Below are positions 45,500 through 56,333 of a DNA stretch of 64,000 nucleotides, piece by piece. The position numbers and the translations under genes are program-made. A model generated the notes under the pieces. The model made no database searches and was not told the DNA's origin. It saw only the letters and a program-made list of their open reading frames with translations. Source of the stretch: Tolypeutes matacus (taxonomy: Eukaryota; Chordata; Mammalia; Cingulata; Chlamyphoridae); the NCBI GenBank assembly GCA_026826555.1, contig JAKSZT010053881.1:7991866-8055865 (forward strand). The letters run 5' to 3'. Each line of letters begins with the position of its first letter. Within the stretch, counting starts at the first letter, position 1.

Positions 45500-46931
45500 T
45501 ATCTCACACCTTAAAAACCCCACTGGTGAATAATGTCCTTACATTGCGCAGGAAAAAATTAATGTATCCATGCTACATAAGCCCACTGAGAGGCACTACC
45601 AACAATATATGACAGATTTAGTATGAATGGCTCAAGTAAGGATGTAAAGACTTTCTACTGATTAAGGTTAATATAAATAAACTGTAAAATATTAAAGAAC
45701 AATTTACACTCTACCTGTAGTTAGTCCCTTAAAATTGCAACAACGTCTATCAGAAAAAACTCCAATTCATTTAACCTAGGAAAGATTATAGATCACGGTA
45801 AATAATATTTGTGAGAACAATGAAATCAGGAAAAAGGGAAGTTCAAACTATATAAAGCCCTTGAGTGGAATGTAAAATATTCAAATCTCAACTCATTTCC
45901 TCATTGCCTAAATGTCCTGTAGCTACAGACACATTCTCTATCACCTTGACATTTTCTCTTGTATGCAAATTTTATTTACCTGAATTATTAATGCTGCTTT
46001 TGTTGGTGCCTGTATCCTAATTTTTCTCTCTTCATTCACCTGTCATGAGTGTTTTGATTCACATTTCAGGATATGATGAACAAAACATTTCTTTGGGAAG
46101 TTGGTTAGTAATACCAATGTTTTGTACTACTAAGAGATTGTTCAGTTTTCTCAGTTTTAAAAATAATAATCATTCCTTCTTTTTTTATAAACTGTCAGTC
46201 ACAACAATTATACTTTAATCTCTATTGAATGGATAAAAGATAGATTTTAAAGTATGGATTACATGTCAGATGAGAAAACATAGTACATAGAAGCTGCAGT
46301 GAGCAAGCAATTCACAATATGAAATATATGCCTTCAGGAAAAAGCCCTCAAGTCAATAATAGTAAACAGCAATTAGTAATGCTCATGAGAGTATTATTTT
46401 ACTCCAACAGCCAAAATCTGTGTTTTTTACCAGCATCACTCTATACAGCACGCAGTGTCCATGCTCAAAAACCTTTGATTTTATCAGTTTTGTAGCAGCA
46501 AACGTTGTGGATAGAAATAGTCAAGGCTTGAGATTATAGCAAGATAAACTCTGCAGCTTTCATTTAAAATGGGGGAGGAGTTAACAGTCTTTCAGCTCTT
46601 TTTTAAAATGTACTTCTAATTTTCTCTGTTTCATTTTACCGTAAACAAACTTTCGTTATTGAAAAGGAAGAAAGAGCAAGTCTGTCTTTTTGCAAAAGTT
46701 CCTTGAAACTCCTTAAGGAAGAATGACGCCTCACAAACTTCCCCTGAAATCACAAAGATTCACTGGAGATATTAGGGGACCATATACAAACATGCTATGA
46801 TTTCAAACAGACAAGCTCATTGGGAAAAAAAAGCTTTCTGTCTTTGATTTATTTTAGAATGATAAAACGAAAGGCACAGTAATACATATTTTAAGCCCTG
46901 TGGATTCACAATGGGACTTTAGAATAAAGAG

Positions 46932-46962
<31 letters not shown>

Positions 46963-47440
46963 TTTGAACTAACAAAGGTCCATCCCCATGCACTTTTTTC
47001 TCACAAGTGCCTTGTAAAGGAAATTATGCTAGATGGAGGGACCATCTGGCTTTTGCCACTATACCTCTAGTAACATAACATATTTCCAGACCATATCAAT
47101 CCAGTCAGAATGTACATCATTGACTCCTCTTGGACCTTTCTTCTTATGGCATAGCTCTGTTTTTAGTCCAATGCCCTGTGAAAGCATTCACTCACTGGCT
47201 CACATCTGAGTGTCTCTTTGTACTAGCCCAAAGCCCAAAGCCTACTGACTGCATTAAATTGATTAAAGCCGTCCCAGAGACTACCTAGGCTTTTATACCT
47301 AGGCCTTAGATTAAAGAAAAAAAAAAGGTCTCCTTCTGAGGATGTTTTGGTTTGGGCTGGGGAGGTAATTTGGATGAGGTGTTGGGTTTTGTGGGGGTTG
47401 TGTGCCCTGGTTTTATGTTTTTTTCTCTGTAATTTTCAAA
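45500..47440. other. Mostly non-repetitive interval upstream of the candidate exon
   Basis: About 1.9 kb of largely unique-looking sequence. It has an A-rich tract (about 46936-46962) and no other recognised feature. Immediately before 47442 is a T-rich tract consistent with a splice acceptor. Confidence 0.55.
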
Positions 47441-47441
47441 G

Positions 47442-47617
47442 AGGCAAAGAAAAATACAAAGCTCTTATATCAGAAAAAGAGAGGAAGCTTTTATTACAAA
47501 TGATCTCTAACTACTCCTTTGTTCCAAAAAGACAGCAGTTACAGCTGCTGAAATTTAAGAAGCCATCACTATGTCCTGATGAGGCGTTCATCCTCCACCA
47601 TGGAGAAAGAGCCTTAG
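47442..47617 (+). CDS. Candidate internal coding exon, protein not recognised
   Basis: A 176-bp segment is preceded by a T-rich tract (GGTTTTATGTTTTTTTCTC) and an AG acceptor (47440-47441), and followed by a strong GTAAGT donor at 47618. One frame is open throughout: one base completes a split codon, then 58 codons, then one base (acceptor phase 2, donor phase 1). The predicted peptide is Lys/Leu/Glu-rich at the start (EKERKLLLQM), then has PKRQQLQLLKFKKP and FILHHGERALG. The same frame runs open upstream to ATG 47347 but the composition there is not protein-like. It is not an L1, L2 or retroviral fragment that I recognise. The acceptor has A at -3, which weakens it. It could be an exon of a host gene, an untranscribed chance ORF, or an exon pseudogene. 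Confidence 0.45.
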
Positions 47618-47639
47618 GTAAGTAGTAGTAATTTTCCTA

Positions 47640-47810
47640 AATTTAACTGAATGAAAATGCTCCTAGATCAGTAAAATCAAAATTGAAAAGAAAAGTTGGA
47701 GGTCAAAATATCAAACAGTCTATGTGTAAACCAACCATAAACCCATGAAAAAATCAAGGAAACAGAATGAGATGCAGCACAATTTCATTGTCTATTTTCT
47801 ATCATACTAG
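47640..47810. other. Presumed intron start, no feature seen
   Basis: Adenine-rich sequence after the donor at 47618. No repeat recognised. Confidence 0.4.
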
Positions 47811-47814
47811 GAAA

Positions 47815-48075
47815 CTATATGGCATAGTTATTAAGAACATGGGTTCAAGAGTTAAACTTCCTGGTTATTTGACTAGCCTCACCAATTATGTGGCTTGGGG
47901 AAGTTACTTACCCTCAAGAGCTCAGTTTTCTTATCTGTAAAAATGAGGATTATAATGTCTGTCTCATTGGGCTAGAAAAAAACTTTAAGGAAAATGTATT
48001 TTAAGTGCATAACTCAATTCAGGCAGCAGATAGCACACACTCAATACATTTTAGCGTTATTATTATTCTATATGA
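47815..48075 (+). mobile_element. MIR SINE
   Basis: Sense MIR: GTTATTAAGAACATGGGTTC, GTTACTTACCCTCAAGAGCTC, CTTATCTGTAAAAATGAGG. Confidence 0.75.
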
Positions 48076-48109
48076 AATAGTTCCTGCAGTTCAACAAAAC
48101 AAGTTTAGA

Positions 48110-48265
48110 AACAGTATATGCTATGGTTTGAGACACTTGGCTTAGCTCCAGAAGACCTGGATTCTATTCTGGCTCTGTTGTTTATTTGCTGTTTGACTTT
48201 ATGCAAATTTTGGAGCTTCAATATCTTCATCTATATAATGAGAGAGTTACATTAAATTGATGGCT
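48110..48265 (+). mobile_element. MIR-type SINE fragment
   Basis: Sense MIR-like: GCTCCAGAAGACCTGGATTC, TTCATCTATATAATGAGAG. Confidence 0.55.
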
Positions 48266-48364
48266 TTCATACTTTTGTTAAAGCAGGAACTCTATTTTCA
48301 ATTGAAATCTTATCTTATTAATATCAAAAGGTCCTGCCATGTCACTAAAACGGTTCTTGTTCAG

Positions 48365-48500
48365 GACATCAGCAATTTCCATGCTGCCAAATTCCGTGGT
48401 TAACTCTCCATCTTCCTTCTCCTCCAACTCTTAGCAGTGTTTGACATAATTGACCACTCATTCCTTTTTGAAACACTTTCTTCTCTTGGTTTGCAGGTCA
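48365..48500 (+). mobile_element. L2 LINE, segment left of the solo LTR
   Basis: GTGTTTGACATAATTGACCACTCATTCC and CTTTCTTCTCTTGG are in L2 ORF2 order and continue after the LTR at 49173. Confidence 0.75.
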
Positions 48501-48505
48501 GCACA

Positions 48506-49167
48506 TGTGACACTTTGAAGTTATTTTATGAATCCCAAAAAGAAAAAGATTATGTTCTTGAACTAATTCATTCCTGTGGGTGTGGGGCCCTTTTGATTGG
48601 ACTACCTCAATGAAGCATGACTCGGGTTGGATGTCTCCCTCTTACAGGAGCTTTATATAAATGGAGACACAGAAAGAGACACATAGAGGAAGGAAGCCGC
48701 CTTTTTTGACCATGCCATATGAAAGAAGGCTCAAGGTCCCTATCAGCCAAAGCTTAAGCATGAAGGCCCCAAGAGGCTGGGCCCATTGAGCAGCTCAAGG
48801 CTGAAGAACAGCCAGAAGCCTGATAGCCCACAAGTGAACTCAGGAAGAAAGTGGAGCAGACAAGACTGAGAGAGGAGGCCCTAAAAGAGGCAAGTCCTGT
48901 GCCTGGTTGCCCACAGCTGAACCCTGGAGACAGATTCTGGAGGGGAAGAGAGAGGCCTTGGCAGAGAATGCCCATACTCTTCACCACATGGCAGGACCCC
49001 AGGATCACCAGTAGCTTACTTGAGTGAGAAAGCATCTCTGATGGTGCTTTGATTTGGACATTTCACAGCCTCAGAACTATAAGATATTATCCTAAATAAA
49101 ATCCCCATTATAAAAGCCAATACATTTCTGATACTTTGCATTGGCATCCCTGTGGCAAACTAAGACA
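48506..49167 (+). mobile_element. Solo LTR, family X copy 3
   Basis: 662 bp starting TGTGACACTTTGAAGTTATT and ending AACTAAGACA. Flanking GCACA at 48501-48505 and 49168-49172 is an exact 5-bp target duplication. Its 3' part has AAATAAAATCCCC and TATAAAAGCCAATACATTTC as in the other copies. It interrupts an L2, whose two parts are otherwise continuous. Confidence 0.88.
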
Positions 49168-49172
49168 GCACA

Positions 49173-49790
49173 GTAACCTGTTTTTCTTCCTATCTCACCA
49201 AATTCAACATTGTCTTCTTTGATGACTCCCACTCCTATTCCCAATCTTTACAAGGCTCAAGCCTCGGTTTTCTTCACTTCTCTTTTTATGCTCATTCCCC
49301 AAATGATTTCATCCAGTCCCATGTTTTTAAATCCATTCATACAATTATGAATTCCAACTCCAAACTTCCCTGAGTTCCAGATTTGTGTATCCAAACACCT
49401 CTCAGCAGCACCACTCTAAATATTCAAAATCCAATTGCTGCTATTTCCCTCAATCCTGTTCTAATGGGCCAAAGAGAACTTTTATTTTTCCCTGCTAATC
49501 CTACATCTCAACAAGCCTCCCCATGTCTATAAATAATTCCTCTAGAATGTCATTCCTCTAGAACCATCCTTAATACTTCTGTTTTGCTCATATACCATGG
49601 CAAATTCAAGAGCAATTTCCATTATCACTTAGCTCAGTATATATCCAGAATTATACCACTTCACTTTATATCTACAGCTCCCTTTCTAGTCCAAGTCACC
49701 ATCACCTCTGGCATAGATTACTGCAATAGCCTACTTCCTGTTGGACTACTTGCTTTAGTCCTCTTTTCTCTAACAATGCTTCTTGCCTTA
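49173..49790 (+). mobile_element. L2 LINE, segment right of the solo LTR
   Basis: It continues the L2 with TGATTTCATCCAGTCCCATG, GATGACTCCCACTCC, CCCTGAGTTCCAGATTTG, ATTACTGCAATAGCCTACTTCC. Confidence 0.75.
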
Positions 49791-49794
49791 AAAG

Positions 49795-49850
49795 TCTACT
49801 TTGTCTGATGTCAGTAGAGCTCTAACAGCTTTCTTGTTTTTTCCCTTAGA
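49795..49850 (-). mobile_element. Short L1 fragment
   Basis: CTACTTTGTCTGATGTCAG is a common antisense L1 ORF2 segment. Short and uncertain. Confidence 0.35.
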
Positions 49851-50107
49851 ACCTCTGAATATATTTTTATATAGTATTCTACAAAAAGGAAAAAATGAAA
49901 ACTCAAAGAATCTTTTATAAGCTCGCATATATTGGCAAGTTTTTATATGTTAGAATATCCATATTGAATTAAAAATATTTTAATCTATGATCTAGTTCAA
50001 ATTAAAATGGATTAGAACTAGGTTAGTAGCCATATGCTGCTTGGATAGTCTCTTTCATTTCCATTTTGTTTGCTGCTGCTGATGTTGTTGTGTGTATTAA
50101 ACCATGT

Positions 50108-50615
50108 GATGGTTAAGTCTTTGTGTCAGCTCGGCTAAGTTATGGTGTCCGGTTGTTCCATCAAGCAAGCACTGGCCTGATTGTTACAGTGCAAATATTT
50201 CATGGATTTAAATCATTAGTCAATTAATTGTATCTATGGCTGATGACATCTACAATCAACAAAGGAGATTGCCTTCAGCAATGAGAGAAGTCTCATCATA
50301 TCAGTTGAAGGCCTTACAGGGAGAACTGATGAGTTCAACCGTGAGAAAGAAATCTATCCCTATTTTAGCTAGTCAGCTACTCCTGGAGAATTCATTGAAA
50401 CCTTCTTTGGAGTTCCCAGCTTGCAACCTGCCCTATGGAATTCAGATTTACCCATTCCCACAGTTGTATGAGCCAATTCCTAGAATAAATCTCTTAATAT
50501 TTACATATATATATACATTATGTATATACATATACATATATACAAACACACTCACACACACACACATCTTATTGGTTCTTTCTCTAATTCTTAGAACCCT
50601 AAGTAATACCTCTGT
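50108..50615 (+). mobile_element. MLT2-like ERVL LTR
   Basis: GATGGTTAAGTCTTTGTGTC, CAGTTGAAGGCC, GTATGAGCCAATTCC, a (TA)n/(CA)n tract (about 50503-50567) and TTATTGGTTCTTTCTCTAATTC, colinear with 40931-41534. Confidence 0.75.
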
Positions 50616-50854
50616 ATTATTTATATTATTTAATTGCTTCTTTCAGGAGAACAAAATCCAACTTGGTCTAGTTCACCAAATTCAGTCAGTCTTGCAGTTC
50701 CCTTTTTTGTGTGAATGTCAGTTTTACAGACAGATATAATTTGCAACCTTTCCATATGTGTCCTTTGGCAGCTATTTAATTTCTAATTTAAAAAAGTGTT
50801 TTGCCCTTTTAGCAGATGTATGGAATGGATATATCCCATTCTTTTTTTATTATT

Positions 50855-51230
50855 ATTAGAGAAGTTGTGGATTTACAGAACAATCATGCATAAAATACAA
50901 GGTTCCCGTATGCCAACTTATTATTAATACCTTGCTTTGGTGTAGTACACTTGTTACAATTAATGAAAGCACATTTTTTATAAGTGTACTACTAACTATA
51001 GTTCATGGTTTAACTTAAGGTTGACTGTTAGTGTTGTACAGTTTCTTGGATTTTTTTTAAATTTATTATAGTAACATATATACAACCTAACATTTCCCCC
51101 TTTTAACTACATTCAAGCATATAATTTAATGCTGTTCATTACATTCACAATGTTTTGCTACCGTCTATTACCACCCATTACCAAAACTTTTCTATCATCC
51201 CCAATAGAAACTTTACATTTTAAGCTTTAA
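50855..51230 (-). mobile_element. Inverted L1 3' UTR fragment
   Basis: On the minus strand it carries GTTGGCATACGGGAACCTTG and a GTAACAAGTG-type module related to the 3' UTR of 15164-21984 and of 13741-14395. Confidence 0.6.
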
Positions 51231-52430
51231 CTCCCTATTCCTTAACAGCTATCTTTTGATTAGTGTTAAGTATATATTTTCCTGTTCTTTTGCTTTTGAC
51301 CTTTCTGTATTCTTATTTATTTCCTCATTCTTTATTCTATGTAAGCAGCACATAGTTGGGTTTTGTATTTTTATCTGGACTAACAATATCAGAATTTCTC
51401 TTGTAATGCTTTTACTGATATTGTATATTTATGTCTATGGCTATGGCTATGACTTTACTGTTTGTTTTCTATTTTACCCTACGTTTTATATTCTTTTTTT
51501 TTTTCTTTCTTTCTTTCTTTTCTTTTTTGGATCAATCAACTATATTTGTTTCATCTTTCCCTCTGACAGCTTGTTATACTATTTTTTAGCTCATTTCCTA
51601 TAGCTTACATAGACTTCACCATGCATACTTCACTTAATTCAGGCTAATATAAAAAATTACTTTTACCATTTCCCAATACTGCTAGAACCTTAGAACATTT
51701 TAATTCTATTTACTCTTTTCTTGCATTTGCATTATTTTTTTCATGAATTTTAGCTCTATATTAATTTAAAACTCCAAAAACATTACTATTATTGTCCTAT
51801 AAAGTCTATATTCATTTATATTTGCCCACATATTTGCTCTTTTTTATTTTCTTCATTCCCTCTTGAATTTACATGGTTTTCTCAGAAGAACTCCCTTCAC
51901 TATTTCTTTTGGGGAGTAACAAATTCCCTCCATTTTTATTTTTATGAAAGATGTCTTTACTTAACTTTATTTTTTTAGAAAAAGAATATTTTCTCTATAG
52001 AAGTTTAGGTTGGCAGTTATTTTCTTGCAGCTTGTTGAGGTGCCATTCCATTTTTTCCTTATTTCCAAGATCTCAGTTGAGAAGTCAGATGTCAGTCTTA
52101 TTGATATTCCTTTAAAAGGAATGTGTCTTTCTCTGGCTGCATTTGGGATTTTTCTCTTCACATTGGTTTATCATCAGTTTTACATATTGTTTTCTTTGTA
52201 TTTGTCCTACTTGAATTTCTGGATTAATGACTTTCATCAGTTTTGGAAAATTGTTAGCCATTACCTCTGAATAGTGTTTCTACTCTTTTCTCTCCTCTTC
52301 TCCTTCTGGGACTTCAATTATACATCCTTTTAAGCATGCCCCACATTTATATTGTCTGTTTTTCCATTCTTTTTTCTCTCTGTGCTCTTCTTAAGTATTC
52401 TCTATTGACCTATTTTCCAATTCCAAAAAA
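51231..52430 (-). mobile_element. Antisense ancient L1/HAL1
   Basis: The plus strand reads GTAAGCAGCACATAGTTGGG (antisense ORF2 endonuclease region) and GGAATGTGTCTTTCTCTGGC, known antisense features of old L1M/HAL1 elements. A (TTTC)n tract lies at 51507-51522. The internal order is not continuous with 50855-51230, so a deletion or separate insertions are likely. Confidence 0.6.
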
Positions 52431-52952
52431 AAAGCTTAGAAGCTCCAGATTATGCTATCTTACACCAGGAAGGCTTTCCCCTTTCTGCTATTAGGAGGGT
52501 GGCTGTTAGGGGGACTATTCATCTCAAGCCAATGAGGAACAGAGCAGGGTTGGGGTTGTAGATACATTTTAGTGAGACTCAATCTAATTCTTCTTGGTCC
52601 TGTTCCTAGGGCATGACTTCCCAGAGCTTTTAATTGTAAGCTTGGTAAGACTTTGACTCCACAAACCTGAAAGACTGAAGGAGATTCAGTTCTCCCTTTG
52701 AGAGGTTTACAGTTTAACCTTTAGCTTCCTGCCCCCCTCCCCCCCCCCACTTCCAAATGTGGCAAATTTCTTCACAGGAAGACCGGAGATGATCTGAGAA
52801 TTTTCCAGTCTTCAATTTTGTTAACTCCAGCCCTGAAAAAAATGCCAAAATTTCTGATAGTTTCTGTGTCCTCTATGAATGGCCTTCTGCCAGAGGTCAA
52901 GCCTGGATTTTTGACCTCTAACTGCACCCAAAATTAGTAAGTGTCCCAGATG
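52431..52952 (-). mobile_element. Antisense ancient L1 5' region, part 1
   Basis: Probable L1M 5' UTR/ORF1-side sequence in antisense. A C-run (CCCCTCCCCCCCCCC) lies at about 52735-52749. It continues beyond the SINE. Confidence 0.4.
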
Positions 52953-52965
52953 AAAAGTACCTTTA

Positions 52966-53154
52966 CAGGAAGTGGCTGTGGCTCAATCAGTAGGGCTCCC
53001 GTTTACCATATGGGAGGCCCCGGGTTCGGTTCCCGGGGCCTCCTGGTGAAGGCAAGCCCGCCCGCGCGGCGTGGTTAGCTGACCCAGCGAGCAAAAGCAG
53101 CAAGGGGGGGATAAATGAATAAATAAATAAAATCTTTAAAAAAAAAAAAAAAAA
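52966..53154 (+). mobile_element. DAS-type SINE, short form
   Basis: Best-preserved short-form copy: A box TGGCTCAATCAGTAGGG, B box GGTTCGGTTCC, CCCGCCCGCGCGGCG retained, G7, (AAAT)n, long A tail. Target duplications AAAAGTACCTTTA are exact at 52953-52965 and 53155-53167. Retained CpGs indicate recent insertion. Confidence 0.92.
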
Positions 53155-53167
53155 AAAAGTACCTTTA

Positions 53168-53660
53168 GATCAATTCACCACTTCTAGGATTTCATCCATT
53201 GCTTATTTTGTTTTGGGGACTTCTCTCCTGGAGAAGTCTTTGTTTCCTGAGCATCACAAGACTATGGGATATTTCACTATACCTTTCAGAGGCTTTCAAC
53301 CTAGCTCTTTAATTCCCTGTGAATCATCACAATTAAACTGATTATGCATGTGAGATCCTGCAACTCTCCAATTTTGTCACTCCAGCTCAACACAACCACT
53401 AAAAGCTGTATTCTCCCCAGAAGCATCTCTCAGCCTGGCCCAAATTCTGTTCTTCAGCCTTTGTCCAGAATCATCAAATACCCTCAGGTGGGAAGATGAC
53501 TGCTGATCATCAGTTTCTCACTGAAACTTAGTCTTTCTCATCCTCATTGCTCCCATAGCTCTCCAGCGCCTTTAAAATTTTGTTTCTTTTAATTTGTTCA
53601 GGTTTTCTAATTGTTTTCTGCAGGTGAATTGCCTTGCCACAACCTACTATTTCCTACTCA
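53168..53660 (-). mobile_element. Antisense ancient L1 5' region, part 2
   Basis: It ends with TTTGTTTCTTTTAATTTGTTCAGG and GTTTTCTGCAGGTGAATTGCC, typical of antisense old L1 5' sequence. Confidence 0.4.
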
Positions 53661-53699
53661 GAAGTGGAAATCTATGTAAGCCTCCTAACAATTTTTGTG

Positions 53700-54110
53700 G
53701 TTTCCATGCTGACCGTGCTACAGGCTATTCACCACACAGAAACTGGTATGACCTTTTTAAATCATAAATCAGATCACATCATGCCCTTTGCACTTGTAAT
53801 AAAATCCAAACTCTTTATCATGCCTTCAAGGCCCTACATGTTCTTGCTCTGACGCCTCTCTGACTTCACCCTTAGCTCTCTCCCCTCCTTCACTGTGCTC
53901 CAGCAACATAGCCCTTCTTATTCCTCAAACTTGCTAACCAGAAATCTGTTCTTCTCCTCCCCTCAACCCACCCCTCCAGAATATAAGCTCTATGAGACTA
54001 AGGATTTTGACCAGCTTGTTCAACCACTTTATTCCCAGAACCTAAAATGATGTCCAGCCATATCATATGTGCTAGATAAATAGTTACTTAATAAATAAAT
54101 GAATTAAGTT
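53700..54110 (+). mobile_element. L2 LINE 3' part
   Basis: CATAAATCAGATCACATCATG, AAGGCCCTACATGTTCTTGC, TGTGCTAGATAAATAGTTACTTAATAAATAAATG in L2 order. Confidence 0.75.
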
Positions 54111-54308
54111 GAAGCTGCCTTGGCTGAAATGTGACTAGGGTTCTGAAGCCCTGCCTAATAACCTCCCCTTTGCTGCCTATCATAGCCTAGATAATTGAAA
54201 CTTGACTACATATTTTTAATGAAATTTTAATCAAACTCTTATAGATATCCTGAAATATCTCCAAAGAAACTTGGGGTTCCAAGGACCGCAGTTCAAAAAA
54301 TCAATTAT

Positions 54309-54487
54309 GGGAAGCGGCTGTGGCTCAATCAGTGGGGCTCCCGTTTACCATATGGGAGGCCCCGGGTTCAGTTCCCGGGACCTCCTGGTGAAGGCAGGCC
54401 CATCAGCGCAGCGTGGTTGGCTGACCCAGTGAGCACAAGCAGCAAGGGGGGGATAAATGAATAAATAAATAAAATCTTAAAAAAAAA
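54309..54487 (+). mobile_element. DAS-type SINE, short form
   Basis: Same subfamily as 52966. Target duplications AAAAAATCAATTAT at 54295-54308 and 54488-54501 are exact. Directly followed by a second tRNA-like SINE. Confidence 0.9.
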
Positions 54488-54502
54488 AAAAAATCAATTA
54501 TA

Positions 54503-54612
54503 ACAGAGCTGGTGTAGCTCAGTGGTTGAATGCCTGCCTCACATGTACAAGGTTCTAGGTTCAATCCCTGGTACTTCCTAAAACAAAACAAAACACACAC
54601 ACAACAACAACA
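54503..54612 (+). mobile_element. tRNA-Ala-like SINE monomer
   Basis: GTGTAGCTCAGTGGTTGAATGC (A box) and GGTTCAATCCC (B box), then (AAAAC)n, (CA)n and (CAA)n tail. A CAATTATA at 54613 repeats the sequence left of the element, so this SINE landed beside the target duplication of its neighbour. Confidence 0.75.
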
Positions 54613-54619
54613 ACAATTA

Positions 54620-55600
54620 TATAGCTAAGATTCCTTCCAGTTCTAATATTCTAGCAAAACACCATGATAGGTAAAAAGCTGAAGCTGAATATTCTAACAG
54701 GCCTGTTCCACTGGTGCATATTTTTCACCAGGAAATATATACATCCTTAGATGTCCTAATAATTTAAGAAGGCAAAAATAGCAGTAACTATACAGTTACT
54801 TTTTATATCCAGTTGATTTTCTACTGAAACTTTTCTACTTCAGTGCCAGGCCTTGGAACCAAATAAGATTAGTTCTGGGGACTAGAACAAAAATGACATT
54901 CTTCTCCAGAATGTAAAAACATCTATACAACTAGCTATGCTTGTGGCAATTTTATGTGTGTAGCTTAAATGCATGCAGTTTTGCAGTTGGGGACCATTAA
55001 GATCTCACGCACAGTGTTATACAACTTTCATTTGCAGGTGAGAAGGAAAAATAAAATAAAGTGTTCCCACTGACCTATGCTCTGCCAAACACTTGCTTTT
55101 CCTGAAGATGAAAAGGGACTTCATGTTTATGGAACTTCACAAAAGTAATGACTATATAAGATCCAAACAACTCTAGTTCCTGAGAAGAACTGCACTTCAT
55201 CAAAAGAGGTAATTAGTAATCACTCACACAGACCTGGTATTTTCTTCCTATTTCTAGAAAAAATATCCATTTTTTCTCTCTCTCTGGACAGCTTCCCATC
55301 ATTCCTCAGAACAAGATTTCCCTGAAGTACCAGCTTAGAAGGCACAACGGTTATTAGGTGTACCTTTGGTACCTACTTCTTTTCACTGCAATGCATCTCT
55401 TTCATGATTCCATTGACCCAAGTAGTATACAGTTTGGTTTGTTCTGCTTAAATAAAATAAATAAAATAAGAAGATAAAACTTAAACTAAAACTTGAGAAA
55501 TGAGAAATAATTACCTTAGACTCTGACAAAATTATTTCAAGAAAACCTAAATCCATGATCTAGAGGCAAATTCCTACTATGGGTGAAATAATAGAAATTT
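54620..55600. other. No gene seen; likely unique sequence
   Basis: About 1 kb without named repeats, long ORFs or clear exon signals. Confidence 0.5.
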
Positions 55601-55611
55601 TCCCTCATGTT

Positions 55612-55755
55612 TTTTGTTTTTGTTTTTGTTTTGTTTTTTGAGGTACCAGGGGTGGGGACTAAACCCAGGACCTCATATCTGGGAAGCTGGCACTCAACCA
55701 CTGAACCACTTTGGCTCCCCTGAGTTGGTTTCTTCATCTATTTGCTTGTTGTTTG

Positions 55756-55791
<36 letters not shown>

Positions 55792-55880
55792 GTTTGTTTT
55801 TAGAGGTACTGGGCATCAAACCCAGGACTTCCCATGTGGGAAGCAGGTGCTCAACTGCTTGAGCCATATTCACTCCTTCT
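55612..55880 (-). mobile_element. DAS-type SINE doublet, inverted
   Basis: On the minus strand two tRNA-like heads (start GAGTGAATATGGCTCAAGC and GGGGAGCCAAAGTGG) are separated by an A33 tract (T at 55758-55790). Direct repeats CTCATGTT at 55604-55611 and 55881-55888 flank the pair. It has the same two-head arrangement as 25230-25443. Confidence 0.8.
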
Positions 55881-55884
55881 CTCA

Positions 55885-56009
55885 TGTTACTCTAAGCTCA
55901 ACTTAAATATTATCTTAACACCAATCATAAGCCACAACTACCATTCTGCTTCTAAAAGAAAAGTTCAGGATTATTTGTGGTTTACACAAGTTCTACTTTA
56001 TACAATTAA
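55885..56009. other. No feature seen
   Basis: Short unassigned interval. Confidence 0.4.
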
Positions 56010-56024
56010 CCTTGACGCATTTTT

Positions 56025-56333
56025 TTTTAGTTAGACCAGTAAGAAGAATTTATTGGAAAATGGGGAAAAGAACAGAGATTGCTGAGAAATGGGAGAGAAG
56101 GATGGAAATGCACACAGAGATTTGATGCAGGCTCCTCTAGGCAGGGAGAGTGGGTTTTGGCTTGTGTGGTCACCTTTTAAGCTATTAATTATTCCTCCCT
56201 TTGCTAATGCTAAAGGGATGGGCCCCAACTGTTATTGGTTATTCCACCAATGGTGGGGGCCAATGGTAAGGCCTGTTTGGAATATCTGGGTCTACCCATC
56301 AGTCCCAGAAAAAGTCCCAACTGGAACTCAAGG
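56025..56333 (-). mobile_element. Unidentified poly(A) retrocopy
   Basis: On the minus strand about 305 bp ends with an AATAAA, then about 20 bp (TTCTTCTTACTGGTCTAAC), then a short A tail. Direct repeats CCTTGACGCATTTTT (56010-56024) and CCTTGACACATTTTT (56334-56348), 14 of 15 identical, flank it. Tail plus long duplication point to L1-mediated retroposition. The body has two CCAAT motifs (minus strand), which would fit an LTR-derived 3' end. No tRNA head and no coding domain are visible. I do not recognise the source. Confidence 0.65.

Noticed and set aside
50236..50739. 167-codon open frame
   Set aside because: It spans an MLT2-like LTR and a (TA)n/(CA)n tract, with no known domain.
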